From Promicromonospora sukumoe 327MFSha3.1 (lineage in GTDB: Bacteria; Actinomycetota; Actinomycetes; Actinomycetales; Cellulomonadaceae), in NCBI RefSeq assembly GCF_000385135.1, contig NZ_ARQM01000012.1:124001-188000 (forward strand): a stretch of 64,000 nt of DNA, read 5' to 3'. The notes beneath the pieces were generated by a model, which worked only from the letters and a program-made list of their open reading frames with translations, did not search any database and was not told where the DNA came from. The position numbers and the translations under genes are program-made. This document shows, one piece after another, positions 56,251 to 64,000 of this stretch (the first letter of the stretch is position 1; each line of letters begins with the position of its first letter).

Positions 56251-58533
56251 ATGCGCACCCAGACGGTAGAAGCCGACATCGTCGTCGTCGGAGGGGGCCT
56301 CGCCGGCGTCTGTGCCGCCGTCGCGGCCGCCCGGATGGGCCGGCAGGTCGTGCTGATCAACAACCGGCCGGTGCTCGGCGGCAACTCGTCGTCCGAGGTG
56401 CGGGTGTGGGTGTGCGGGGCGACCGCGCACGGCAACCAGCGATGGGCCCGGGAGACCGGGATCATCGGCGAGATGTACGTGGAGAACCAGTACCGCAACC
56501 CCGAGGGGAACCCGGTCTACTGGGACGACGTGGTGCTGGACACCGTGCGGCGCGAGAAGAACATCCGGCTGTTCCTCAACACCGACGTCCGCGAGGTGCG
56601 CGCCACGGGGCCGGACGACGCCCGGCGCATCGAGTCGGTGACCGGCTGGACCATGGCGTCGGAGATCCTGACGACGTTCACGGCGCCGGTCTTCCTGGAC
56701 TGCACCGGCGACGGGCTCGTGGGCCACCTCGCCGGGGCGCGGTACCGGCTCGGCAAGGAGAGCCACGCCGAGTTCGGCGAGGAGTGGGCGCCGCCGGAGG
56801 CGGTGCGCGAGTTCCTGGGCTCGACGCTGCTGTTCTACACCAAGGACCTGGGGCACCCGGTGAAGTACGTGGCGCCAGAGAGCGCCATCGACATCTCGGG
56901 CACGCCCATCCCCGAGCACCGCATCATCCGCAGCGGCGACTCCGGGGCGCACTACTGGTGGATCGAGTGGGGCGGCGAGCTCGACACGGTCGACGACAAC
57001 GAGCGGATCCGCGACGAGCTGCGCGGCGTCATCCTCGGCATCTGGGACCACATCAAGAACTCCGGGAAGTTCGACGCCGACAACCTGACCCTGGAGTGGA
57101 TCGGCAACGTGCCCGGCAAGCGCGAGTACCGCCGGTTCATCGGCGACTACACGCTGCACCAGGGCGACATCGTGGGCCAGACCGAGTTCGCCGACGGCGT
57201 CGCGTTCGGCGGCTGGTCCATCGACCTGCACCCCGCGCAGGGCATGTACGCCACCGGGGCCGGGGCGCTGCAGCGCTTCTCCGACGGCGTCTTCGAGATC
57301 CCCTACCGGTCCCTGTACTCCGTGAACGTGGAGAACATGCTGTTCGCGGGCCGCGACGTGTCGGCCACGCACATCGCGTTCGGCGCGGCGCGCGTCATGG
57401 CCACCTGCGGCGCCATGGGCCAGGCCGCGGGCACCGCGGCGGCCCTGTGCGTCGAGCACGGCACCACGCCGCGCGGCGTGTACACCGACCACCTGGACGA
57501 GCTGCGCCAGACGCTGCTCGCCTGGGACGCTCCCCTGGTCGGCGTCGCGAACGCCGACGAGCGCGACCTGGCCCGCCGGGCCCGCGTCACCGCGTCCAGC
57601 ACCGCGACGACCGTCGCGGCCCCCGTGGCCGCCGCGACCGGCGACCCCTACGACGACTTCGACGTGCACGACCTCGACGTCGACCTCGGCATCGCGCTGC
57701 CCGTGGACCCGCGGCTCGACAGCGTGGACCTGCTGGTCTCCGCCCGCAGCGACACGACGCTGCGCGTCGAGGTGTACTCCACCGGCAAGAGGCAGAACGT
57801 GGTGCCCGCCCACCTGGAGGCGGCCACCGACGTCGTCGTCCCCGCCGGCGACCACCGCTGGGTCACGGCCCACGTGCCCTTCGCCCCGGAGGTGCCGCAG
57901 AACGCCGTGGTGGTGCTGCGCGCCAACCCCGACCTGGCCGTGCACACCACCACCGCCCTCCCGCCCGGGGTGCTCACCCTGGTGCACCGCGTCGACAGCG
58001 ACGACCAGAACGTGCAGATCAGCACCGACGAGCTGCTCGTGCAGTGGCCCACCAAGCCGCTGCGCGGCCGGTCGGTCGTCTTCCGGACCGCCCCGGAGAC
58101 CCGCGCCCTGGCGCCCGAGCGCGCCACCGGCGGGTACCACCGCAACCACGGCGGGCCGAACATGTGGGCCTCGGAACCCCTGACCGCAGGCCGCGACGAG
58201 TGGCTGCGCCTCGACTGGGACGAGCCCGTCACCCCGGGCGAGGTGCGGGTCGTGCTCGACGACGACCTCGACGTCGAGCTGAACACGCTGCACCACCACC
58301 GCACCCCGCACGAGGTGCTGCCCACGCTGGTCAAGGACTACCGCGTCGAGGTGCTGCCCGCCGGCGGGCAGGAGTGGGTCACCGTCGCCGCCGTCACCGA
58401 CAACCGGCAGCGGCTGCGCGTGCACCCCCTGCCGGACGACGTCGGCGCCGTCCGCTCCGCGCGTCTCGTGGTGGCCGCCACCAACGGCGCCGAGCAGGCC
58501 CGCGTGGTCGCGTTCCGGGTCCAGGAGCGATGA
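56251..58533 (+). CDS. Two-domain FAD-dependent oxidoreductase (FAD_oxidored family)
   Basis: A 760-residue protein without a signal peptide. The start ATG 56251 has AGGAG eight bases before it. The N-terminal FAD-binding fold begins ADIVVVGGGLAGVCAAVAAA, followed by LINNRPVLGGNSSSEVRVWV, FLDCTGDGLVGHLAGARYR and the C-terminal FAD motif NMLFAGRDVSATHIAFGAAR, all typical of PF12831-type enzymes. From about residue 520 to the end is an added beta-rich region (YHRNHGGPNMWASEPL; VRSARLVVAATNGAEQARVV) that resembles a carbohydrate-binding sandwich. The family is common in polysaccharide loci but its reactions are mostly unknown. Here it may oxidise an imported sugar. It precedes the sensor gene with an ATG in its stop. 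Confidence 0.85.
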   Translation: MRTQTVEADIVVVGGGLAGVCAAVAAARMGRQVVLINNRPVLGGNSSSEVRVWVCGATAHGNQRWARETGIIGEMYVENQYRNPEGNPVYWDDVVLDTVRREKNIRLFLNTDVREVRATGPDDARRIESVTGWTMASEILTTFTAPVFLDCTGDGLVGHLAGARYRLGKESHAEFGEEWAPPEAVREFLGSTLLFYTKDLGHPVKYVAPESAIDISGTPIPEHRIIRSGDSGAHYWWIEWGGELDTVDDNERIRDELRGVILGIWDHIKNSGKFDADNLTLEWIGNVPGKREYRRFIGDYTLHQGDIVGQTEFADGVAFGGWSIDLHPAQGMYATGAGALQRFSDGVFEIPYRSLYSVNVENMLFAGRDVSATHIAFGAARVMATCGAMGQAAGTAAALCVEHGTTPRGVYTDHLDELRQTLLAWDAPLVGVANADERDLARRARVTASSTATTVAAPVAAATGDPYDDFDVHDLDVDLGIALPVDPRLDSVDLLVSARSDTTLRVEVYSTGKRQNVVPAHLEAATDVVVPAGDHRWVTAHVPFAPEVPQNAVVVLRANPDLAVHTTTALPPGVLTLVHRVDSDDQNVQISTDELLVQWPTKPLRGRSVVFRTAPETRALAPERATGGYHRNHGGPNMWASEPLTAGRDEWLRLDWDEPVTPGEVRVVLDDDLDVELNTLHHHRTPHEVLPTLVKDYRVEVLPAGGQEWVTVAAVTDNRQRLRVHPLPDDVGAVRSARLVVAATNGAEQARVVAFRVQER

Positions 58534-59444
58534 TGCCCGTCGTGTCGCCGGTCCCCCGCCGCCGGGCGGGCACCACTACGCTGTCGGTCGTGCACAGGAA
58601 AGAGCGCACCGGGATCGTGGCGCTCGCCGTGCCGGACCTGGAGGAGCCGTACTTCGCCGAGCTGACGGCGCTGCTGGTGCGGCGCGCGGACCAGCGCGGC
58701 CTGTCGGTACTCATCCAGCAGACCGCCGGCGACCACGAGCGCGAGGTGAACGTCGCCAACGGCATCGGCCTGCCCCCGACGGACGGGCTGATCCACATCC
58801 CGCGCGCGCTGTCGGTGGCCGACCTCACCCGGCGCGCCACGCCGGGGCCGCTCGTGCTGCTGGGCGAGCACATCCTGGTCAGCCCGTTCACGCACGTCAC
58901 CATCGACAACCGGGCCGCGTCGTACGCCGCGGCGGAGCACCTGGCCCAGGTCGGCTGCGCCCGCGTGGCGTACGTCGGCACCCGGGACGCGCGCCCGTCC
59001 GACGCCGCCGACCGCCGGTACACCGGCTACCGGGACGCCGTGGCGGCCCTGGGCCTGGCGCAGGACCCGGACCTGGTGGCGCAGGTCGACGCGTTCACGC
59101 CCGACGAGGGCCTGCGCGCGGTCGCGGACCTGGTGCGGCGCGGGGTCGCGTTCGACGGCCTGGTCTGCGCGAACGACTCCGTGGCGTTCGGCGCGCTGGT
59201 CGCGCTGGAGGCCGGCGGGCGGCGGGTGCCCGACGACGTGGCCGTGGTGGGCATCGACGACGTGCGCGGCGCGCGCTTCACGGTGCCCGCCCTGACCTCG
59301 GTCGCCCCGGACAAGGAGGCGCTGGTCGAGCGCGCGCTGAGCGAGCTCGAGCGGCAGATCGCCACCCCGCCCGGCGGCAACCTGCCCGTGGAGCACGTGG
59401 TGGTCGGGGCGCGCGTGGTGCCCCGGGCCAGCACGGCCCGGTGA
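58533..59444 (+). CDS. LacI-type periplasmic-binding-like sensor lacking the DNA-binding domain
   Basis: A 303-residue protein. Residues from about 28 on match the effector-binding core of LacI/GalR regulators: RTGIVALAVPDLEEPYFAEL, HVTIDNRAASYAAAEHLAQV, RVAYVGTRDARPSDAADRRY, FDGLVCANDSVAFGALVALE and DVAVVGIDDVRGARFTVPAL. The about 60-residue N-terminal helix-turn-helix and hinge are absent; before the core there is only MPVVSPVPRRRAGTTTLSVV and a few basic residues. The upstream DNA codes for the end of the FAD enzyme in another frame, so the domain is not simply hidden. No signal peptide is present. ATG 58533 follows AGGAG. It may sense sugar without binding DNA, perhaps through a partner. 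Confidence 0.8.
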   Translation: MPVVSPVPRRRAGTTTLSVVHRKERTGIVALAVPDLEEPYFAELTALLVRRADQRGLSVLIQQTAGDHEREVNVANGIGLPPTDGLIHIPRALSVADLTRRATPGPLVLLGEHILVSPFTHVTIDNRAASYAAAEHLAQVGCARVAYVGTRDARPSDAADRRYTGYRDAVAALGLAQDPDLVAQVDAFTPDEGLRAVADLVRRGVAFDGLVCANDSVAFGALVALEAGGRRVPDDVAVVGIDDVRGARFTVPALTSVAPDKEALVERALSELERQIATPPGGNLPVEHVVVGARVVPRASTAR

Positions 59445-59458
59445 GTCCGGCCCTTCGG

Positions 59459-60250
59459 TCAGTCCTCCGGCACGACGACGAGCTCGCCGACCTGGTCCGC
59501 CAGGGTCGCGCGGGCCGCCGCGTCCAGGCCGTCGTCGACCACGAGCCGCTCCACGTCGCGCAGGTCGACGACGGTGGTCAGCCCGACGACGCCCCACTTG
59601 GAGTGGTCGGCGAGCACGACCGCCTGGCCGCCGGCGGCGAGCAGGGCCCGGTCGGTCTCGGCCTCCAGGAGGTTGGGCGTGGTCAGGCCGGCCTGGAGGT
59701 CGATGCCGTGGGCGCCGAGGAACGCGATGTCGAGGTGCAGGTGCTCCAGCGAGCGCACCGCGACGGGACCCACCAGGGAGTCGGACGGCGTCCGCACGCC
59801 GCCGGTCAGCACCACGGACTGGGTGTACGGCTCGTCGGAGCGGTCGGGGCGGCGGAACACCTCGGCAACAGGGAGGGAGTTGGTCACCACGGTGAGCTCC
59901 GGGACGTCCCGCAGCTCCTGGGCCAGCACCCACGCCGTCGTGCCGCCGGACAGGCCCACCGCCATGCCGGGCTCGACCCAGGCCGCGGCGTGCCGCGCGA
60001 TCGCGCGCTTCTGCTCGACCTGGTGGTGCATGCGCGTCACGAAGGTGCGGTCGTGCCGCGTCGTCTCGCTCTGCCGCGCCGTGGCGCCGCCGCGCACCTT
60101 GTCGAGCTTGCCGTGGTCGGCGAGCACGTCGATGTCGCGGCGCACCGTCATGGCGCTCACCCCGAGCTCGTCGGCGAGCTCCGCGATGCTCGCGGCGCCG
60201 CGCCGGGCGACCTCCTCGACGATCCGCGCCCTGCGCTCGGCGACCAGCAC
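59459..60250 (-). CDS. DeoR-family transcriptional regulator
   Basis: A 263-residue sugar-responsive regulator. GTG at 60250 (MLVAERRARIVEEVARRG) follows AAAGGGG. The helix-turn-helix is ASIAELADELGVSAMTVRRD, followed by IDVLADHGKLDKVRGGATA. The sugar-phosphate isomerase-like domain has VEPGMAVGLSGGTTAWVLAQ, LTVVTNSLPVAEVF, VLTGGVRTPSDSLVGPVAVR and DIAFLGAHGIDLQAGLTTPN, with AVVLADHSKWGVVGLT. DeoR proteins usually bind phosphorylated sugars. It is convergent with the LacI-like sensor and divergent from the esterase gene, so it is a good candidate regulator of this locus. Confidence 0.9.
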   Translation of the reverse strand: MLVAERRARIVEEVARRGAASIAELADELGVSAMTVRRDIDVLADHGKLDKVRGGATARQSETTRHDRTFVTRMHHQVEQKRAIARHAAAWVEPGMAVGLSGGTTAWVLAQELRDVPELTVVTNSLPVAEVFRRPDRSDEPYTQSVVLTGGVRTPSDSLVGPVAVRSLEHLHLDIAFLGAHGIDLQAGLTTPNLLEAETDRALLAAGGQAVVLADHSKWGVVGLTTVVDLRDVERLVVDDGLDAAARATLADQVGELVVVPED

Positions 60251-60333
60251 ACCTACCCCTTTCGACGACCGGCTCAGTGTGCCACGAGCCGCGCGCCGCG
60301 CCGTCGAACCGCGCCCTGCCCGAGGAGTTCCGC

Positions 60334-61398
60334 GTGACCGTGACCGCACCCGCCGGCCTGCCGAGCCCGTACGACCGGTGGTTCCCCGGCAGCCTGATCG
60401 ACGGCACCTACGGGTACGACCGGGACGCCCTGCTCGGCGTCGAGCCGGCCGCCGAGCCGGACGGCTTCGCCGACCTGTGGCGGTCCTGGTACGCGGCGGC
60501 GCGCGACGTCGCGCCCGACGTGGTGGCCGGGCCCGCCGTGCGCCAGGGCGCGCACGACGTCTCGGTCGTCACGTTCACGGCCGACGGCGGCCTCAGGCTG
60601 CGCGCCTGGGTGGCGCTGCCGGTCGGCGTCGAGCCGCGGGTGGGCGTGGTGCACAGCCACGGGTACGGCGGCCGGGACGCGCCGAGCTTCGAGCGGGTGC
60701 CGCGCGACGCCGCCGTCGTCTTCCCCGTGGCGCGAGGGCTCGGCACGCTCAACGCGGGCGTGGGCGCCCCGGACACGAGCGCGCGGCACGTGCTGCACGG
60801 GTTCGGGTCGGTCGAGACGTACACCGTCGGGCGCAGCGCCGTGGACCTGTGGCACGCGGCGTCGGCCCTGCTGGACGTGCTGACCCTGCGCGACGCCGCC
60901 CTCGGGAGCCTGCCGCTGTACTTCGTGGGCACGAGCTTCGGCGGCGGCATCGGCGCGCTGGCCGTGCCGTGGGACGACCGGTTCGTCGGCGCCACCCTGG
61001 AGGTGCCGACGTTCGGGCAGCACGACCTGCGCCTGCGGATGCCGTGCACCGGGAGCGGCGAGGCGGTGCGCCACCACGTGGCCGAGCACCCCGAGGCCCG
61101 CGCGGTGCTCGCGTTCCACGACGCGTCGGTGGCGGCGGGGTACCTGCGCGTCCCGACCCGCGTCGAGTGCGCGGCCTGGGACGTGCACGTGCCGCCGCCG
61201 GGCCAGTTCGCGGTCGCGGCCGGGGTGCGGCGGGCGTCGTCGGCGGGCACGGGGGCGAGCCTGGAGCTCGCGGTGCACTCCGCCGGGCACGCGCAGTACC
61301 CGGGGATGGCACGCGAGCTGGCGACGGCGTTCGCGGCGACGCGGGCTCACGTCGGGGCTTCTGTCGCTGCGGCCGCCGCCGCTACCTCGGGAGGGTGA
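60334..61398 (+). CDS. CE7-family acetyl (xylan) esterase
   Basis: A 354-residue alpha/beta hydrolase without a signal peptide. GTG at 60334 is chosen because GAGGAG lies six bases upstream. The catalytic set is clear: Ser201 in FVGTSFGGGIGALA, Asp283 in AWDVHVPPPGQF (the family's D-x-x-x-PP pattern) and His319 in VHSAGHAQYPG. The oxyanion segment is VGVVHSHGYGGRD, and the N-terminal PYDRWFPGSLIDGTYGYDRD fits AXE1 enzymes. CE7 enzymes remove acetyl groups from oligosaccharides inside the cell, which suits a gene beside a sugar importer. Its last 17 bases overlap the convergent aminopeptidase gene. Confidence 0.88.
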   Translation: MTVTAPAGLPSPYDRWFPGSLIDGTYGYDRDALLGVEPAAEPDGFADLWRSWYAAARDVAPDVVAGPAVRQGAHDVSVVTFTADGGLRLRAWVALPVGVEPRVGVVHSHGYGGRDAPSFERVPRDAAVVFPVARGLGTLNAGVGAPDTSARHVLHGFGSVETYTVGRSAVDLWHAASALLDVLTLRDAALGSLPLYFVGTSFGGGIGALAVPWDDRFVGATLEVPTFGQHDLRLRMPCTGSGEAVRHHVAEHPEARAVLAFHDASVAAGYLRVPTRVECAAWDVHVPPPGQFAVAAGVRRASSAGTGASLELAVHSAGHAQYPGMARELATAFAATRAHVGASVAAAAAATSGG

Positions 61399-62158
61399 GG
61401 ATCTCGGCGCCGTCGTCCGTGATGGCGATGGTGTGCTCGCTGTGCGCGGTGCGGCAGCCAGTGGCGCTGCGCAGGGTCCAGCCGTCGGCGTCGACGACGA
61501 GCTCGTCGGTGTCGGTCATGACCCACGGTTCGAGCGCCAGCAGCAGGCCCGGGCGCAGCCGGTAGCCCCGGCCCGGCCGGCCCGTGTTCGAGACGTGCGG
61601 GTCCTGGTGCATGGTCGAGCCGATGCCGTGCCCACCGAACTCCGTGTTGATCGGGTACCCGGCCGCGCCGAGCACCGTGCCGATGGCGTGCGAGAGGTCG
61701 CCGATGCGGGCCCCGGGGCCGGCGGCGGCGATGCCCGCGGCGAGCGCGCGCTCGGTCGCCTCGATGAGCGCTCGGCTCTCCTGCGCCTCGGGTCCGGGCT
61801 CGCCCACGACGAAGCTGATCGCGGAGTCCGCGGCGATCCCGTCCAGGGACACGGCGAGGTCGAGGGTGAGCAGGTCGCCGTCGGCCAGGGTGTAGTCGTG
61901 CGGCATGCCGTGCAGCACGGCGTCGTTCACCGCGGTGCAGATGTAGTGGCCGAACGGCCCGCGGCCGAAGGACGGCGCGTAGTCGACGTAGCAGGACTGC
62001 GCCCCGGCGTCGGCGATCAGGTCCCGGGTCCAGCGGTCGATGTCCAGGAGGTTGGTGCCAGGCGTGGCGCGGTCGCGCAGCGTCCGCAGGAAGCCGCCGA
62101 CCAGGGCGCCCGTCTCCCTGGCGCGGGCCAGCTCGGTGGGGTTGAGGATCTCGATCAT
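61382..62158 (-). CDS. map: Type I methionine aminopeptidase
   Basis: A 258-residue enzyme that removes N-terminal Met. Metal ligands are visible: the two Asp in LTLDLAVSLDGIAADSAISF, His in FGGHGIGSTMHQDPHVSN, Glu in LLALEPWVMTD and Glu in RTAHSEHTIAITD. The substrate-side His lies in VNDAVLHGMPHDYTL. No SH3 or zinc-binding N-terminal extension. ATG 62158 lies 61 bases from the divergent small regulator gene. Actinobacteria often carry a second map gene outside the ribosomal-protein cluster, and this is likely such an accessory copy (the main one is expected near secY, not in this window). The 3' end overlaps the esterase gene by 17 bases. Confidence 0.93.
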   Translation of the reverse strand: MIEILNPTELARARETGALVGGFLRTLRDRATPGTNLLDIDRWTRDLIADAGAQSCYVDYAPSFGRGPFGHYICTAVNDAVLHGMPHDYTLADGDLLTLDLAVSLDGIAADSAISFVVGEPGPEAQESRALIEATERALAAGIAAAGPGARIGDLSHAIGTVLGAAGYPINTEFGGHGIGSTMHQDPHVSNTGRPGRGYRLRPGLLLALEPWVMTDTDELVVDADGWTLRSATGCRTAHSEHTIAITDDGAEILTLPR

Positions 62159-62194
62159 GGGGTGCCCTTTCTACCAATAACTATCCCGGCAATG

Positions 62195-62208
62195 TTATAC
62201 CGGTATTA
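62195..62208. promoter_or_regulatory. Candidate operator between map and the XRE regulator gene
   Basis: A perfect 10-base palindrome ataccggtat (62197-62206), extended to near-symmetric 14 bases, in an AT-rich 61-base divergent gap. It ends 11 bases before the regulator ATG, so binding there would block its own expression and could also affect map. Confidence 0.55.
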
Positions 62209-62219
62209 GAATCGGTGTC

Positions 62220-62492
62220 ATGGTCAGGCTGCCGCTCACCCCCGCCGACGTCGAGCGCGGACAGCGCCTCGGCGCCCTTCTGCGCCGCGCCCGCGGGGAC
62301 CGCTCGATGCTGGAGACCGCGCTCGACGCCCGCGTCTCCCCCGAGACCCTGCGCAAGATCGAGTCGGGCCGCGTGGCCACGCCCGCGTTCTCGACGATCG
62401 CGGCGATCGCGGGCGTGCTGGGCCTGTCCCTCGACGAGGTGTGGGCGGAGATCAGCCGGCCCGAGGGCGCGCGGGACCGGCTGGTCTCCTAG
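62220..62492 (+). CDS. Small XRE-type helix-turn-helix regulator
   Basis: A 90-residue protein that is almost entirely a DNA-binding domain: [40 protein letters not shown] and PAFSTIAAIAGVLGLSLDEV are the helices of an XRE/Cro fold. ATG 62220 lies just after the palindrome with little room for a ribosome site (leader about 10 bases), so a leaderless message is likely. It is divergent from map; control of map and of itself is the simplest reading. No toxin-type partner other than map is adjacent. Confidence 0.88.
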   Translation: MVRLPLTPADVERGQRLGALLRRARGDRSMLETALDARVSPETLRKIESGRVATPAFSTIAAIAGVLGLSLDEVWAEISRPEGARDRLVS

Positions 62493-62498
62493 CTGGCG

Positions 62499-64000
62499 TC
62501 AGATGGGGTGGGCCCAGGAGAGGTCGGGGCGGCGTGACCTGGGGCGGACTCGACCAGGTGGCCCGTACGTCGGGCGTGGCTGTCGAGGTGGTGGGCTGGG
62601 CCGGTAGGCGATCAAGCCGTGGCCGGGGGTGGCCCGGCAGCCGATCGAGTAGCGGCTGCGTGGGGTACGGCCGGGCGCAAGGCCGGTCATGTCGACGGCC
62701 GGAGCCGCGGCACGGTCGCGGGCCGGGGTGGCGTCCAGAACGTGGTTGAGCTCGCCGGTCACCGACGCGAGAAGCGCCGTTGAGCGATTCCCGGCCGGCT
62801 CCTGGTCAAAGGGCGGTTCCGAAGCAGCGGTCGCTGGGGCGTCACCGAGCGATTTGAAATCCGCGTCCGGTGCCGACCCGCCGACCGACGCGTCACCGAG
62901 CCCGCTGGCACCCACGATCGGTGTCACCGCAGGGGGCGAGGGAGCGTCGGAGGTGGAGGACGTGTCACGCATGGGTGTCGCGTTCAGGGTCCTGGCGGGT
63001 GTCGGCGGCGTGGGCGCGACCGAGACGTACGTGTGCCCTGTCGGGGTGACCGTCTCGACCGCGTGCCGGCCGTTGAGGTCGGTGGTCTTCTGTGACCAGC
63101 CCGGTGCTTGCTTCGCGTGGTTGCACCTGGCACACAGGCCTTGGCCGTTGTCGAGGCTGGTCGGGCCGCCCTCCGCGTACGGGGTGACGTGGTCGGTGTG
63201 TCGGATGGGGGCGTCGCACCAGGTGGTCGCGCAGATGCCCTGTTCCCGGGCTCGCAGCAGGCTTGCGAGTCCCTGGGGGTGAAACCGCGACGTAGATGTC
63301 GTGGCCAGGAGGCGACCGTGCGGGTTGACGTAGATCGAGCGCAGCCAGGCGGTGTCGGTGTCGATCGCGTGCGCGGCGAGGTTGCGGGCGACCGGGGCCG
63401 GGACGACGCCCGCACCGGAGGGCGCGCCCTCGACGACCACGGCTGGCTGGTTACCGCCCGCGAAGAGGGTGTCGTCCGAGACCAGGAGATTGATCGTCAC
63501 CGGGACATCGTTCGCGTGGCCCGGTTCGCGGGCGGTGACGCGTTCGATGAGGGTGTCGGCCATGATCTGCCCGACCCCTCGCTCGTCACCCGTGGCCTTC
63601 GCGGTCTCGGCCGTTGCCTTGAGCTGGGCGTAGGCCTGCACGCCCTGTGCCATCGGGACCAGGGCGGTGAGGTAGACCATGAGATCGGGTGCCGGGCGGA
63701 TGGACACGCGACGTTCGGTCACGGCCTTCGCGTTGCGCTTCACGCACGCGTGCACGTCGAGCTGGGCGGCGAGTTCCTTGATCCGTGCGATGAGCCGCCG
63801 GGTGCTCATCTTCGCCAGCTCGGCCAGGCGTGCGGGTCCGCAGATCTCTTCGTCGATCAGGGCGCGGTGTTCCAGGGACAGGTGGGAGGTCTCGCGGACC
63901 AGGATGGTCGCCCGCCACTGCGACAGCACTCCGGCCTGCATTGCGGCGAAGGTGTGGGGCATCTGCGTGACCCAGACCCGGGACGTGGAGACGAACCCGG
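62499..64000 (-). CDS. DUF222 / HNH endonuclease-domain protein, 5' end beyond the window
   Basis: At least 500 codons are open to the window end, and the frame stays open through base 64000 (FVSTSRVWVTQMPHTF), so the true start lies further right. The DUF222 region (MQAGVLSQWRATILVRETSH; LAELAKMSTRRLIARIKELA) is followed by an HNH nuclease motif (IRHTDHVTPYAEGGPTSLDN then GQGLCARCNHAKQAPGW), with His-Asp-His and the CxxC pair. After it comes a Pro/Ala/Thr-rich tail of about 180 residues. DUF222-HNH proteins are abundant and often repeated in actinobacterial genomes, sometimes carrying mobile elements. The role is unknown. It ends 7 bases from the convergent XRE regulator gene. Confidence 0.88.
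   Translation of the reverse strand, partial: GFVSTSRVWVTQMPHTFAAMQAGVLSQWRATILVRETSHLSLEHRALIDEEICGPARLAELAKMSTRRLIARIKELAAQLDVHACVKRNAKAVTERRVSIRPAPDLMVYLTALVPMAQGVQAYAQLKATAETAKATGDERGVGQIMADTLIERVTAREPGHANDVPVTINLLVSDDTLFAGGNQPAVVVEGAPSGAGVVPAPVARNLAAHAIDTDTAWLRSIYVNPHGRLLATTSTSRFHPQGLASLLRAREQGICATTWCDAPIRHTDHVTPYAEGGPTSLDNGQGLCARCNHAKQAPGWSQKTTDLNGRHAVETVTPTGHTYVSVAPTPPTPARTLNATPMRDTSSTSDAPSPPAVTPIVGASGLGDASVGGSAPDADFKSLGDAPATAASEPPFDQEPAGNRSTALLASVTGELNHVLDATPARDRAAAPAVDMTGLAPGRTPRSRYSIGCRATPGHGLIAYRPSPPPRQPRPTYGPPGRVRPRSRRPDLSWAHPI

Noticed and set aside
54211-58425. Long minus-strand open frame (about 1400 codons) opposite the BNR_4 and FAD genes
   Set aside because: No recognisable domain and the same antisense composition; the plus-strand genes have strong family motifs and coupled starts.

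Overview
The DNA is very GC-rich and its genes are tightly packed, often with ATGA, GTGA or TGATG overlaps. The actinobacterial gene content fits a member of the Micrococcales, probably near Promicromonosporaceae or Cellulomonadaceae (for example Cellulosimicrobium or Isoptericola). Pointers are the mraZ-rsmH-ftsL-ftsI...murE-murF-mraY division cluster, a DUF3040 protein, a SAV_6107-type HEPN gene beside dinB, a LexA box of actinobacterial type, ABC sugar importers without their own ATPase, and a MurE signature (DDPHDED) that differs from the DNPR of meso-DAP enzymes. The genus is inference; no rRNA or tRNA gene was seen.

Layout. (A) 1-3751 and 26671-30824, minus strand: two halves of one division/cell-wall (dcw) cluster. 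mraZ, rsmH, ftsL and ftsI lie on the right; murE, murF and the 5' part of mraY on the left. (B) 3752-26670: about 22.9 kb of unrelated genes between ftsI and murE. They form a polymorphic-toxin block (two possible immunity genes, a LamG/DNRLRE surface protein, a 2995-residue RHS protein with a Hint domain and a C-terminal toxin tip, and a low-GC candidate immunity gene), then an oligopeptide-family ABC importer with a GH3 glycosidase and a divergent TetR regulator. (C) 31222-35890: MoxR, DUF58 and TgpA-like transglutaminase operon. (D) 35984-39525: DUF3040, dinB with an upstream HEPN gene under a LexA box, a spermidine-synthase-like methyltransferase and a cold-shock protein. (E) 39791-48128: PAC2 protein, a three-gene signalling operon (REC-PP2C phosphatase, histidine kinase, single-domain response regulator), a HelD-like helicase and serA. 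(F) 48206-50878: a sulfotransferase and a cytochrome P450, divergently arranged. (G) 51093-61398: a carbohydrate locus with two CUT1 permeases, a lipoprotein sugar binder, a secreted BNR_4 protein with a C-terminal discoidin-like domain, a large FAD oxidoreductase, a LacI-type sensor without a DNA-binding domain, a DeoR regulator and a CE7-type esterase. (H) 61382-64000: a methionine aminopeptidase divergent from a small XRE-type regulator, then a DUF222/HNH endonuclease gene cut by the window end.

Most interesting points: the dcw cluster is split by a toxin and sugar-uptake block; the RHS protein ends in a short low-GC tip that overlaps a probable new immunity gene; the right-hand carbohydrate locus combines a BNR_4 lyase-like protein, a two-domain FAD oxidoreductase and a sensor lacking its helix-turn-helix. 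Its substrate cannot be told from sequence alone.
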